Shown here: piece after piece, positions 53,393 through 61,629 of the stretch | Layout: each line of letters starts with the position of its first letter | Numbering within the stretch: position 1 is the first letter of the stretch | DNA from: an uncultured Lachnospiraceae bacterium | Lineage (GTDB): Bacteria > Bacillota > Clostridia > Lachnospirales > Lachnospiraceae | Assembly: GCA_947632555.1 (NCBI GenBank) | Contig: CANRPU010000001.1 | Location: forward strand, 62,001 to 126,000 | Length of the DNA: 64,000 nucleotides | Direction of reading: 5' to 3' | Program-made: the position numbers and the translations under genes | The notes under the pieces: generated by a model | Database searches by the model: none | Told to the model about the DNA's origin: nothing | Seen by the model: only the letters and a program-made list of their open reading frames with translations

Positions 53393-54463
53393 TTATATCT
53401 GCTCGTTCTGCCGGTGGATCCCGGCGTCCTCATAGGCATCCATGAAATCCGCTCCCAGCCGTACCGCCTCGTCGGCAAACCGGATCGCCTTGATTTCCGT
53501 CAATACGGAGATCACTTTGCGGAAACGCAGATTGGGGAAAAAGTTCAGAATTTCCATGGGAAGAGTGGAATCAAACTGAGGATATTCGGGAAACAGCCGC
53601 CTGTAATCCAGCGTATCTCTGGGGTGGGGTTTGAGGAAAACCATCCCCTCTTTCTCATATCGCGCCGTCAGATCCCGGAAAATACGTTCCCGTACCTCCG
53701 GCGTACAGAGGGGCTCCGTCAGTATCAGGATCTTGTCCTGGCCGCTTCCGCTTTCCGCGATCAGTTTGTCCAGCTTTTCCTTGTCCCGCACAAAAGCGCG
53801 CAGGATCAGCTGCTTTCCTTCCTCATCCAGCCCGTCCGTCAGCTGCTGTCTGGGCAGTTCAATATACCGGGGACAGGGATGCGCAATGGCTCCGATATCG
53901 TTGACTTCCATGTCCAGACAGTATTTCCCGTAACCGTTCTGCACAAAGATCAGATTCAGCCTTCTGGAGAAAAATGCCTTCAGCTTAAAATGTCCCCGAT
54001 TGTCATACCTGGCGGCATCAAAATGCACCAGACAATTCAATCCGTCCTCCAGCGCGTGATAAGGAATGCGTTTCCAGTTCAGATAATAGCCTATGGGATC
54101 GCTGTCACAGTATACATAAACATCCTGATACTCCTTAAAATTCACGGGCACGTAGGGCTCATTCAGTCTTGCCAGGCGTTTTGTGTAACGGATCCTCGCG
54201 ATCATATTGCCTACAATATTTCCTCTGTCCTGCCGAAAAGCCGCGAGCTCCGGAAAAAAGGATTCCGGTTTCTCGTCATATTCCAGCACCTGCTCAAACA
54301 GGCCCACGGCCTCCACCCGCTCTTTCAGCCGTTCAAAATCAATGGACATCCTGCTGAGCAGCAGTGTGGCCTGTCCTCTTTTTTCCCGTGACAGATTTAA
54401 CTCTTTCAAAAATGTCACATACACATGATAATAGGTATGGCAGATATAAATTCTTTCTTTCAT
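53393..54463 (-). CDS. Sialyltransferase-like enzyme (GT52-type), candidate pseudaminic acid transferase
   Basis: A 356-residue soluble GT-B-like protein. MKERIYICHTYYHVYVT resembles the opening of GT52 lipooligosaccharide sialyltransferases. ALEDGLN (Glu139-Asp140-Gly141) is the acidic-acidic-Gly catalytic motif and FLKPHPRDT (His280-Pro281) the CMP-binding HP motif shared by bacterial sialyltransferases; FDSTLPMEIL follows as the Ser/Thr motif. Because the locus makes CMP-pseudaminic acid and I see no sialic acid genes, the likely donor is CMP-pseudaminic acid (inference). It starts the module read from the promoter at 54522-54550. Confidence 0.78.
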   Translation of the reverse strand: MKERIYICHTYYHVYVTFLKELNLSREKRGQATLLLSRMSIDFERLKERVEAVGLFEQVLEYDEKPESFFPELAAFRQDRGNIVGNMIARIRYTKRLARLNEPYVPVNFKEYQDVYVYCDSDPIGYYLNWKRIPYHALEDGLNCLVHFDAARYDNRGHFKLKAFFSRRLNLIFVQNGYGKYCLDMEVNDIGAIAHPCPRYIELPRQQLTDGLDEEGKQLILRAFVRDKEKLDKLIAESGSGQDKILILTEPLCTPEVRERIFRDLTARYEKEGMVFLKPHPRDTLDYRRLFPEYPQFDSTLPMEILNFFPNLRFRKVISVLTEIKAIRFADEAVRLGADFMDAYEDAGIHRQNEQI

Positions 54464-54521
54464 GGATCTGTTCCTGTAGATTTATTTCCACCCGCTCCCA
54501 CGGACATGGTTTTCGCTTTTC

Positions 54522-54550
54522 ATTATATTACCGATTGCCTTAAAACTCAA
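54522..54550 (-). promoter_or_regulatory. Internal sigma-A-type promoter before the pseudaminic acid module
   Basis: On the minus strand TTGAGT (54550-54545) and a perfect TATAAT (54527-54522) are 17 bases apart, in a 100-base gap ahead of the sialyltransferase-like gene. No terminator is seen in the gap. The site would start a transcript with a leader of about 50 bases, letting the pseudaminic module be expressed apart from the genes upstream. Confidence 0.65.
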
Positions 54551-54563
54551 TCCCAACTTTCCC

Positions 54564-55364
54564 TCATACCTTGTTTCCGTATAACCGGCTTTTTACCTTC
54601 TGGTAAAATCCTGAAAACCGGGGATTTTCCGCCAGAAAACGCCTGAGCGGCGCCAGCGTGGCCGCCATGATCAGCTGACAGCCCAATACTCTTCCTTTTC
54701 CCAGATACACGCGGGCGATCTTTCTGTGTTCCTGTCCGTCCCGCTTTCTGTTTTCCCGGCTTTCCGAGTAGCCTCCCCCTTCGTACGCCGCTGTTACAAA
54801 GCCCATATAAACCGGCTTTACGCCCCGCTCCATCACGCACCAGAGAAAATGATCATAATCCGCCCGTATCCTGTAGGAAAGGTCATATGTTTTCCGGTCA
54901 AAAAGCTCTTTGGCATAAAAGCAGGATTGATGGCAGGGAATGTTCCGATAACAGACAAAGGGCGTGATCCTGCGGGGAGATGCCACAGTACTGCGCGTCC
55001 TTTCACAGAAAGTATCTCCGTAATAAATTCCCCTTCCGGGGTGCTGCCGTATAAAATCCGCGGTTTTCCGCAATATGTCCTTTTCCGGCAGGCTGTCCCC
55101 ACAGTTTAAGAACAGAACATAATCTCCGGACACGTGGGCAAGCGCCTGGTTCATGGCTTCGTAAATCCCGGTATCCTTTTCACAAAATACCCTGATGCGT
55201 CCGTCTGTTGGCAGCTTTCCCAGGCAGCCGTCCCCGCTGCCCCCGTCTTTTACAATAATCTCATAGTCCGTAAAATCCTGTTTCAGCACGCTGGCAACAG
55301 TAGACTTCAGTTTTTCTCCGGCGTTCAGACAGACTGTAATAACGGAAAATACCGGTCCTTCCAT
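54564..55364 (-). CDS. GT2 glycosyltransferase (WcaA/PGL-type)
   Basis: A 266-residue GT2 enzyme of the short type. VFSVITVCLNAGEKLKST, VKDGGSGDGCLG and FLNCGDSLPEKD replace the usual DDGS and DxD motifs, as in transferases found next to EpsG-like polymerases. YRIRADYDHFLWCVMERG is the acceptor-side block. The C-terminus is a short amphipathic stretch. GGAGGG lies 4-5 bases before the ATG. It ends the first, housekeeping-proximal part of the locus, because the promoter at 54522 follows. Sugar unknown. Confidence 0.87.
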   Translation of the reverse strand: MEGPVFSVITVCLNAGEKLKSTVASVLKQDFTDYEIIVKDGGSGDGCLGKLPTDGRIRVFCEKDTGIYEAMNQALAHVSGDYVLFLNCGDSLPEKDILRKTADFIRQHPGRGIYYGDTFCERTRSTVASPRRITPFVCYRNIPCHQSCFYAKELFDRKTYDLSYRIRADYDHFLWCVMERGVKPVYMGFVTAAYEGGGYSESRENRKRDGQEHRKIARVYLGKGRVLGCQLIMAATLAPLRRFLAENPRFSGFYQKVKSRLYGNKV

Positions 55365-55384
55365 AATCCCTCCATTTCCGGCGA

Positions 55385-56464
55385 TCAGACAAACCAGCTG
55401 GCATATGGCAGCAGCCTTATATCTATTTCATAATATGTGATCAGTGACATGATAAAATACGCGCTGAAAGCAGCCGCCACCGCTCCGCAGAAAAACAGCT
55501 TCTGCTTTTTATCCGGGATCTCCTTCAGCACCGCGGGGATCAAAAAAATATTTCCCGCGCTCAGATAATAGCCGATCCGTGAAATTTCCGGAATGAAGCC
55601 GCAGAACACATATAAGAACAGCGCTCCCAGGTTTAAAACAAAATAGAAGCGGACCTTCCGGTTATCCTTTACCGCGTTTTTGTAATACAGCAGACACAGC
55701 AGCAGAACACACAGGCATTTCGCTATATTGGCCGGAGAAGTCGCTCCGTTGTCAAACATGGAGTTTTCATAATACGGATAGAAAAAGAAGATGATCTCGC
55801 GGCAGACATTTTTGAACAGCAGAACAAAACCGCACAGCCCCAGCCCCAATACAATATGCCATTTTTTCCACCTGCGCATGGCCAGCCAGTAGACCGGCAG
55901 CACAAACAGTACGGATTTGTGAAAAAACGCCGCGAACACGATCCAGCACGTAAAAGGCAGCCACCTTTCCCGCAGCGCGTATTTCATGGCGTAGAGCGCT
56001 GCCGCCAGCGCGAAATAATACCGGACGGAGTTCATGCTTAAAAAATAATAGCCGTTGGTCATAAAAAGAAAAAAGGACCATACGTACCAGTCGCTCTGCT
56101 CATAGACCGCCCGCATAAAAAGCCATATCGTGGCAAAGGCAAAAATGCCGAAAATGGTTATATTGGCCGCCGTTGTGTTCCCCATCAAAAACTGCACGGC
56201 TTTTACCACCAGATTAAAGCCCCATTCCGAAGACACGTGGCGATGCTCGCTGATGCGCGTGAAGAAATCCTCATACTCGCCGTAGTCGTTTCCCACTCCT
56301 GTCCGAAGCGCGGACACGGCAAACAGCAGGGTAAAGATCCCTGCTGTCAGAATCCGGTTACAAAGCTGCTGCCTGGACACTTTATGGGGTTGTACCGTAA
56401 CGCGATTGTTGACAAAGCATGCCGCTGCCACGGTCACTGCCGTCAGTCCCAAATATAATATCAT
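55385..56464 (-). CDS. EpsG-family polysaccharide polymerase (Wzy-like)
   Basis: A 359-residue membrane protein with about ten helices. SALRTGVGNDYGEYEDFF (about 46-63), with Arg, Gly and Asp-Tyr in the first external loop, is the EpsG signature; SEWGFNLVVKAVQFL and FFHKSVLFVLPVYW follow the family order. EpsG-type proteins polymerise lipid-linked repeat units outside the cell. The ATG overlaps the stop of the GT2 gene upstream (ATGA). Together with the ligase-type protein at 38589 the window holds at least two candidate polymerases. Confidence 0.87.
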   Translation of the reverse strand: MILYLGLTAVTVAAACFVNNRVTVQPHKVSRQQLCNRILTAGIFTLLFAVSALRTGVGNDYGEYEDFFTRISEHRHVSSEWGFNLVVKAVQFLMGNTTAANITIFGIFAFATIWLFMRAVYEQSDWYVWSFFLFMTNGYYFLSMNSVRYYFALAAALYAMKYALRERWLPFTCWIVFAAFFHKSVLFVLPVYWLAMRRWKKWHIVLGLGLCGFVLLFKNVCREIIFFFYPYYENSMFDNGATSPANIAKCLCVLLLCLLYYKNAVKDNRKVRFYFVLNLGALFLYVFCGFIPEISRIGYYLSAGNIFLIPAVLKEIPDKKQKLFFCGAVAAAFSAYFIMSLITYYEIDIRLLPYASWFV

Positions 56465-57285
56465 GCAGTTCCTCCGCTTTGCGCTCCCTTCTCTTCAGCC
56501 GCCAGTTCTTTCCTGCCCTGGCGGATCCCGTTTTTCATCTGCCGATACGCTTCCGGAAACGTTTTTTCTCCCAGCAGCTTCTTCCTGTGCGCGAAAAGAA
56601 ACCGCAATGCCATCGGGCGTGCCAGCCGGCCATATAAAAACGTGTACAGTACGCCTCTGTCAAAAAAGAATTTATCATGGTATCCGCTGAACCATGTAGA
56701 TTCTCCCGCTTCCTCCCTGCCGATATTCACCGGGGCCGTATAAACGCGAAAGCCCCTGTCCAGCAGTTCCTTGATAAACAGGCTGTCCTCTCCGCTGCTG
56801 TATTTGGCGCCTCCGCCAAACAGCTCGGAAAAACGCGCCCGCGCCTGCAGAAGCCTGTCCCTGCGTACCGCGAAGCTGACGGCGCCATAACGTCCGCAGT
56901 TATAAAAACGTACCCGGCCTCTTTTGGCAATATGATACGTCCGGCGGCTTTCCTCTACCTCTACATTAAAGACTATCATATCCGCCTGAGGATTTCTCCG
57001 AAATTCAGACAGGATTTTTTCCTCATAGCCGTCTTCATATATGATATCCTCATCCGCGAACAGGCAGATATCTCCTTGGGCTTCCGAAACCGCCCGGTTC
57101 CGGCTCTTTCCGACTCCCCGCTCGGGAACGCTGATACAACGGATCTTCCGGCCTTTCCGTTCAAATTCCGTGTAGCTTCTGCCGTCGCACTGATTGATGA
57201 TGACCGCCTCTGTAGCTAAACGCATTTTTTCGGCAAGGGCTTCCGGCTCCTGAAACATGGCCGCCACCAGTACCTCAACTCTCAT
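56461..57285 (-). CDS. GT2-like glycosyltransferase
   Basis: A 274-residue GT-A enzyme with an unusual N-terminus, VEVLVAAMFQEPEALAEK, then PERGVGKSRNRAVSEAQGD and FADEDIIYEDGYEEK in the place of the DxD block. YGAVSFAVRRDRLLQ and YSSGEDSLFIKELLDRG carry the acceptor and base regions. A basic, aromatic C-terminus (RFLFAHRKKLLGEK) may touch the membrane. It overlaps the Wzz-like gene by 11 bases and the polymerase gene by 4. Donor unknown. Confidence 0.85.
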   Translation of the reverse strand: MRVEVLVAAMFQEPEALAEKMRLATEAVIINQCDGRSYTEFERKGRKIRCISVPERGVGKSRNRAVSEAQGDICLFADEDIIYEDGYEEKILSEFRRNPQADMIVFNVEVEESRRTYHIAKRGRVRFYNCGRYGAVSFAVRRDRLLQARARFSELFGGGAKYSSGEDSLFIKELLDRGFRVYTAPVNIGREEAGESTWFSGYHDKFFFDRGVLYTFLYGRLARPMALRFLFAHRKKLLGEKTFPEAYRQMKNGIRQGRKELAAEEKGAQSGGTA

Positions 57286-58363
57286 GACGCGCCCTCTTTC
57301 CCAATCCGATCCCGTAATAACGCTTCAGCAGTTTCTCGTCAGCGTTCCACAACAGCCCGCCGCGCACCGGAATTTCCTGCCGTTTTAAAAAAGCCAGTTC
57401 CTTTTCCATTCGCTTTCCGTCGTGTCCTCCAAAGGCGGCCACAAAGATCACGCCGTCCGCCTGCCGCAGCTTTTTCAGTTCCTCCGGGTCTTCCGGGATC
57501 TCTCCTGCCGCAAAAAGAACGGGCGGGTCTTCCCCGTTTTCGGCTTTCCAGTTTTCTGCCCCAGCCTCCAGCTTTTTCGCCAGTTCGCCGGCCGCTTCTT
57601 CCGCGCCCCGTCCTGTCAGCGCCACCTGACGGCAGCCCTTTAACAGCTTCGTGAGATTGCCTGTCAGTTCCTTATCTTCCAGAGTGCCCAATGCCGGCAG
57701 TCCGTACCGCTTTTCCAGCGAGGAGGGGAGATAAACGGAATCATCCAGCGTCACGTACAGAAGCATTCCCAACAGGGTCAAAAAGCCTCCCAGAAAAGCG
57801 CCCAGGACCACCGCGTGAAATGTCCGGACATCCCAGACAACACGGCGGGCCTGCTCAGGACTGGTCAGAACACGGGTTAGGGCAAATTCCTTCTGCTCCG
57901 CACAGAAATCCACCACTGCCTGTTCCAGCGCCTGCCCCATGGCCACCGAAAGCTCCGGCTCCGCCGTTGTCACCGTATTGACTACAATACGGGAATCATA
58001 GGGCAGATCGGCTTCAACGCTGTCCCGGACAGTCTGCGCGGTCACTTCGATCCCCTGTTCCCTCAGCCTGTCCCTTACACTTTCCACAATTTCATCGGTA
58101 TGCACCAGATCGTTCCATGCCGCTGGGCCGAAATACACACTGTCCAGGTAGTATCCTTCCGGTATCACGTAATCCAGATAGATCTCTCCCACTGTTTGGT
58201 ACTCCGGCCGGGGAGCAAATACTTCCTTTTTCAGGAAATAGCCGCCACCCACCAGCAGCGCTCCCGCCGCTATGCCGGCAAAAAAGAAACCGATCTTTCC
58301 AAAAAACCGAAGCCAGAGAAGCTTTGCATCTACAGGCTCATCTCCAAAGCCGCATTCCCACAT
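57275..58363 (-). CDS. Wzz/CapA-like chain-length protein with a degenerate tyrosine-kinase domain
   Basis: A 362-residue protein with two membrane helices (23-44 and 183-205) and an external domain between them, the Wzz layout. After helix 2 the sequence LTGRGAEEAAGELAKKLEAG (249-268) sits where a BY-kinase has its Walker A P-loop, but GxxxxGKS/T is missing. DGVIFVAAFGGHDGKRM and LKRQEIPVRGGLLWN follow the later strands of that fold, without a C-terminal tyrosine cluster. It therefore looks like a fused kinase-like domain that has lost ATP binding. Partner phosphatase or kinase genes are not in the window. AGGAGG is 5 bases before the ATG; glmS is 37 bases upstream. Confidence 0.85.
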   Translation of the reverse strand: MWECGFGDEPVDAKLLWLRFFGKIGFFFAGIAAGALLVGGGYFLKKEVFAPRPEYQTVGEIYLDYVIPEGYYLDSVYFGPAAWNDLVHTDEIVESVRDRLREQGIEVTAQTVRDSVEADLPYDSRIVVNTVTTAEPELSVAMGQALEQAVVDFCAEQKEFALTRVLTSPEQARRVVWDVRTFHAVVLGAFLGGFLTLLGMLLYVTLDDSVYLPSSLEKRYGLPALGTLEDKELTGNLTKLLKGCRQVALTGRGAEEAAGELAKKLEAGAENWKAENGEDPPVLFAAGEIPEDPEELKKLRQADGVIFVAAFGGHDGKRMEKELAFLKRQEIPVRGGLLWNADEKLLKRYYGIGLGKRARHES

Positions 58364-58400
58364 GACGGCCTCCTTTCCGCGCGCTGCCCGGATATCCGCT

Positions 58401-60227
58401 CTATTCCACCGTCACCGACTTTGCCAGGTTCCGGGGTTTATCCACATCGCAGCCTTTTCCTACCGCCACGTAGTAGCTGAACAGCTGCAGCGGAATGATC
58501 GCCAGTGAATTGGCAAGGTACGGATTGCTTTCCGGAATATAGATCACATAGTCCGCCGCCTTTTCGATGGCTTTGTTGCCTTCACAGGTGACCGCCATCA
58601 CAAAAGCTCCCCTGGCCTTTACCTCCACCATATTGCTTATGGTCTTCTGGTAAAGAGCCGGCTGAGTGGAAACCGCCACCACCAGCGTGCCGTCCTCGAT
58701 CAGGGAAATGGGACCGTGTTTCAATTCCCCGGCGGGATAAGCCTCTGAGTGCACATAGGAGGTTTCCTTCAGTTTCAGGGACCCCTCCAGGGAAATGGCG
58801 TAATCTATCCCCCTGCCGATAAAGAAAATATCCTTGGCGCCTACATAGCGGTTGGCAAACCTCTGGATCTTTTCTTTCTGTCCCAGAAGCAGTTCGATCT
58901 GATTGGGCAGTTTCCGCAGATCTTCCAACAGTTCTGACAGAAGCGCATCGCTTATCATGCCTCTGGCTCTTCCCAGTTTCATCGCCAGCAGATAAAGAGC
59001 CGCCAGCTGCGCGCTGTAAGCCTTTGTCGTGGCCACCGCGATTTCCGGCCCGGCCCATGTATACATAACATTGTCCGCCTCTCTGGCAATGGAACTGCCC
59101 ACTACGTTCACGATGCCCAGGACCTGAAATCCCTGTTTTTTGGCTTCCCGCAGCGCCGCCAGCGTATCTGCCGTTTCACCCGACTGACTGATGACAATGA
59201 CCATGGAGCCTTCCTGCAGAATCGGATTCCGGTAACGGAATTCCGAAGCCACATCCACCTCCACCGGGATCCTCACCAGCCCTTCCAGAATATACTTTGC
59301 CGCCACGCCGGTGTGATAAGCCGAGCCGCAGGCCACAATGTGTATCCTTTGGATGCTCCGCAGTTCCTCTTCCGTCATGTTTAATTCCTCGATCACGATC
59401 TCTCCGTTTTTCACCCGGGGAGAAATCGTGTCCGCCACGGTTTTCGGCTGCTCATAGATTTCCTTGAGCATAAAATGCTCATAACCCTCTTTTTCCGCAG
59501 CGTTGGCGTCCCAGTCAATGGTGGCCGCTTCCTTACGCAGTTCCTCGCCGTCCACGGAGTAAAAATGCAGTTTATCGGGAGAGAGCTTCACAATTTCCTG
59601 ATTGTCCACATAGTATACTGTTCTGGTGTATTTTAAGATAGCCGGAACGTCGGAGGCAATAAAGCAGCCCTCTTCATTCTGCCCCACGATCAGGGGACTG
59701 TCCTTGCGCACCGCGTAAATATCTTCCGGATGTTCCGCGAACAGAATGCCCAGCGCGTAGGAACCTTCCACACGGTGCAGCACTTTGGTAATGGCCTCCA
59801 GCGGATTTCCCTTGTAATAGTAATCCAGAAGGTGCACCAGTACTTCGGTATCCGTTTCGGAAACAAATTCATACCCCTTTCCCGTCAGTTTCTTTTTCAA
59901 GGCCAGGTAATTTTCGATAATACCGTTATGTACCACCGCGATCGTCTTTTCCTTGTTAAAATGGGGATGGGAGTTCATGTCACTGGGCGCTCCATGGGTA
60001 GCCCAGCGGGTATGACCGATGCCGGCCGTTCCGGGCATGGTTTCTCCCCCATGGGTCAGATTTTCCAGCACCTTCAGACGCCCCATGGCCTTGGTAATAT
60101 GAATCTCACCATTGTTCAGGATTGCCAGACCAGCCGAATCATATCCCCGGTATTCCAGCCTGGAAAGTCCGTCCAGTACGATGGGCGCCGCCGCCTTTTT
60201 CCCGATATAACCTACGATTCCGCACAT
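58401..60227 (-). CDS. glmS: Glutamine-fructose-6-phosphate transaminase (isomerizing)
   Basis: A 608-residue enzyme. MCGIVGYIGKKAAAPIV gives the nucleophile Cys2 of the glutaminase domain; GIGHTRWATHGAPSDMNSHP and VHNGIIENYLALK complete it. Two SIS domains follow, with VACGSAYHTGV and ISQSGETADTLAALREA, and the protein ends LAKSVTVE, the usual GlmS C-terminus. It makes glucosamine-6-phosphate, the entry to UDP-GlcNAc from which most sugars of this locus derive. GAGGA precedes the ATG at 60227. A terminator on the upstream side (60289-60319) means it has its own promoter; no GlmS ribozyme is visible in the 60-base leader. Confidence 0.95.
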   Translation of the reverse strand: MCGIVGYIGKKAAAPIVLDGLSRLEYRGYDSAGLAILNNGEIHITKAMGRLKVLENLTHGGETMPGTAGIGHTRWATHGAPSDMNSHPHFNKEKTIAVVHNGIIENYLALKKKLTGKGYEFVSETDTEVLVHLLDYYYKGNPLEAITKVLHRVEGSYALGILFAEHPEDIYAVRKDSPLIVGQNEEGCFIASDVPAILKYTRTVYYVDNQEIVKLSPDKLHFYSVDGEELRKEAATIDWDANAAEKEGYEHFMLKEIYEQPKTVADTISPRVKNGEIVIEELNMTEEELRSIQRIHIVACGSAYHTGVAAKYILEGLVRIPVEVDVASEFRYRNPILQEGSMVIVISQSGETADTLAALREAKKQGFQVLGIVNVVGSSIAREADNVMYTWAGPEIAVATTKAYSAQLAALYLLAMKLGRARGMISDALLSELLEDLRKLPNQIELLLGQKEKIQRFANRYVGAKDIFFIGRGIDYAISLEGSLKLKETSYVHSEAYPAGELKHGPISLIEDGTLVVAVSTQPALYQKTISNMVEVKARGAFVMAVTCEGNKAIEKAADYVIYIPESNPYLANSLAIIPLQLFSYYVAVGKGCDVDKPRNLAKSVTVE

Positions 60228-60269
60228 ATTTTCCTCTTTCCGCCGTATATACAGCATCTTTCCTGCAGT

Positions 60270-60275
60270 ATTATA
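60270..60275 (-). promoter_or_regulatory. Possible -10 box of glmS
   Basis: TATAAT on the minus strand stands about 43 bases before the glmS ATG and about 14 bases after the terminator stem. No good -35 hexamer is found at 16-18 bases, so the promoter is weakly supported by sequence. It must lie in this short interval if the terminator works. Confidence 0.4.
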
Positions 60276-60288
60276 TGCAGATATTTTG

Positions 60289-60319
60289 AAAAGGAGCCGC
60301 ATAGCGCGGCTCCTCTTTT
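60289..60319 (-). terminator. Rho-independent terminator after the LCP gene
   Basis: A 9-base-pair GC-rich stem (AGGAGCCGC with GCGGCTCCT) and a 5-base loop are followed by TTTT on the minus strand; T runs occur on both sides, so it may work in either direction. It lies 12 bases after the LCP stop and ends that transcript before glmS. Confidence 0.85.
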
Positions 60320-60330
60320 GTCCGACAAAC

Positions 60331-61485
60331 TCAATCAATATCTACATATTGGGATACAAAATCATGAATCACCTTGGAGTATTCCACCACCTGGCTGGAA
60401 GGCTCATACTCCTTGTCATCAAACAAATACTCATGCAGCCATTTGACATTGTCCACCAGGTCGATGGCAAATACACAGTTCCCCTTGGAACCCAGATTAT
60501 CCGCTCCCCTCATATCTTCCTTGGGGAAACCTGCCTGATCCACAATATTATATTTGGAGATATCCGCCAGCAGCGCCAGGATCTCATCCAGGGTAAAGGA
60601 AGTATACACATATTTTGAAACGCCGTTGGCTACGTCCGTCAGGGTCTTTAAATCCGATTTCTTGGCAATATCCGCGATGGCCTGAATGACTTCCCGCTGA
60701 GCAGCCGCTCTGGCAAAGTCATTACCGGTTTTATAACGGATACGGCAGTAAGCCGTTGCCTGCAGGCCGTTCAGCAGTTGATATCCTGTGGTTTCCACCG
60801 GTATATAGTCCACCTTCATCTCATCGGCCATGGTCCTCTGATAATTGTTGATATGCTCCAATTCCTCGGAGTCCACATCCAGATACACGCCTCCCAACGC
60901 GTCGATAGTGGCCGTCAGTCCGCCAAAGCCTACCGTTACGAAATCCTTGATATCCATATCCAGATTCATGTTCAGCATCTTGATGGCCTGCTCCGCGCCG
61001 CCGTTGCTGTAGGCGCTGTTGCACTTATTGTATTTATCATTGCCCAGATTCAGATACGTGTCACGGTAAACGCTGACCAGTTTCACGTCTCCGGTATCCA
61101 GATTGACCGACGCTATGATGATACAGTCGCTCAGGGTTCCCTTGGTCAGCACTCCTGTCCTGGAGTCCACGCCAAACAGAGCGATGTTCCGGTATCCCTG
61201 CATGGTTTCGTTATTTTCCACTTCCTGGTTGATCGCGATGTCTGCTTCGTCAAAATCCACCTGGATCAGCGGGCCGTTGCCGCCGCTCCCTTCCTGGATA
61301 CCGCCTTCACCGCCATTATCCGTTCCAAAGTCCTTCAGGATCCACAGGGCCCCGATCAGCACCGCCAATACCAGAAGCTCTACCACAAAGATTATGATCT
61401 TGCTTTTCTTTTTTGCCTGTTTCTTTTTAGATACCCGTTCTCTGGACGTCGTTCCCGCGCCGGAACGTCTGCCTTCGTTACTCAT
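60331..61485 (-). CDS. LCP-family protein (LytR-CpsA-Psr), glycan-to-wall attachment
   Basis: A 384-residue protein: cytoplasmic N-terminus rich in Lys/Arg, one helix (29-50), a Gly-rich linker, then the LCP domain outside the cell. IALFGVDSRTGVL, SVYRDTYLNLG and KYNKCNSAYSNGGAEQAI are the conserved pyrophosphate-binding blocks, with Arg and Asp residues in place. LCP enzymes transfer undecaprenyl-diphosphate-linked glycans to peptidoglycan. Its position at the head of a glycan locus supports covalent wall linkage of the product. AAGGAG lies 8 bases before the ATG, and terminators flank the gene, so it is transcribed alone. Confidence 0.93.
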   Translation of the reverse strand: MSNEGRRSGAGTTSRERVSKKKQAKKKSKIIIFVVELLVLAVLIGALWILKDFGTDNGGEGGIQEGSGGNGPLIQVDFDEADIAINQEVENNETMQGYRNIALFGVDSRTGVLTKGTLSDCIIIASVNLDTGDVKLVSVYRDTYLNLGNDKYNKCNSAYSNGGAEQAIKMLNMNLDMDIKDFVTVGFGGLTATIDALGGVYLDVDSEELEHINNYQRTMADEMKVDYIPVETTGYQLLNGLQATAYCRIRYKTGNDFARAAAQREVIQAIADIAKKSDLKTLTDVANGVSKYVYTSFTLDEILALLADISKYNIVDQAGFPKEDMRGADNLGSKGNCVFAIDLVDNVKWLHEYLFDDKEYEPSSQVVEYSKVIHDFVSQYVDID

Positions 61486-61550
61486 GATTTATCTCCTTGT
61501 CCATATCCGATTTTTCGGCTTTCGTTCATTATGCTTTTTAGGATACGCAC

Positions 61551-61572
61551 TTTTTGTATCATTTTTGTATCA
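61551..61572. repeat. Tandem 11-base repeat in the LCP leader region
   Basis: TTTTTGTATCA occurs twice without a gap on the plus strand (TGATACAAAAA twice on the minus strand), upstream of a weak -10 like CATAAT at 61533-61528. The repeats cover the place of a -35 box. A regulator site is possible, but chance in an AT-rich spacer cannot be excluded. Confidence 0.4.
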
Positions 61573-61590
61573 TTTACTCATCATAACTGT

Positions 61591-61623
61591 AAAAAATCAG
61601 AGCCGCGGGAATCATCCCGCGGC
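61591..61623 (-). terminator. Rho-independent terminator after phosphoglucomutase
   Basis: GCCGCGGGA pairs with TCCCGCGGC around a 4-base loop (61602-61623), followed on the minus strand by a run of six T starting 5 bases past the stem. It begins 6 bases after the stop of the upstream gene and separates it from the LCP gene. Confidence 0.82.
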
Positions 61624-61629
61624 CCTTGA

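Noticed and set aside
60228..60288. GlmS ribozyme or riboswitch before glmS
   Set aside because: The interval between terminator and gene is only about 60 bases and shows no ribozyme core.
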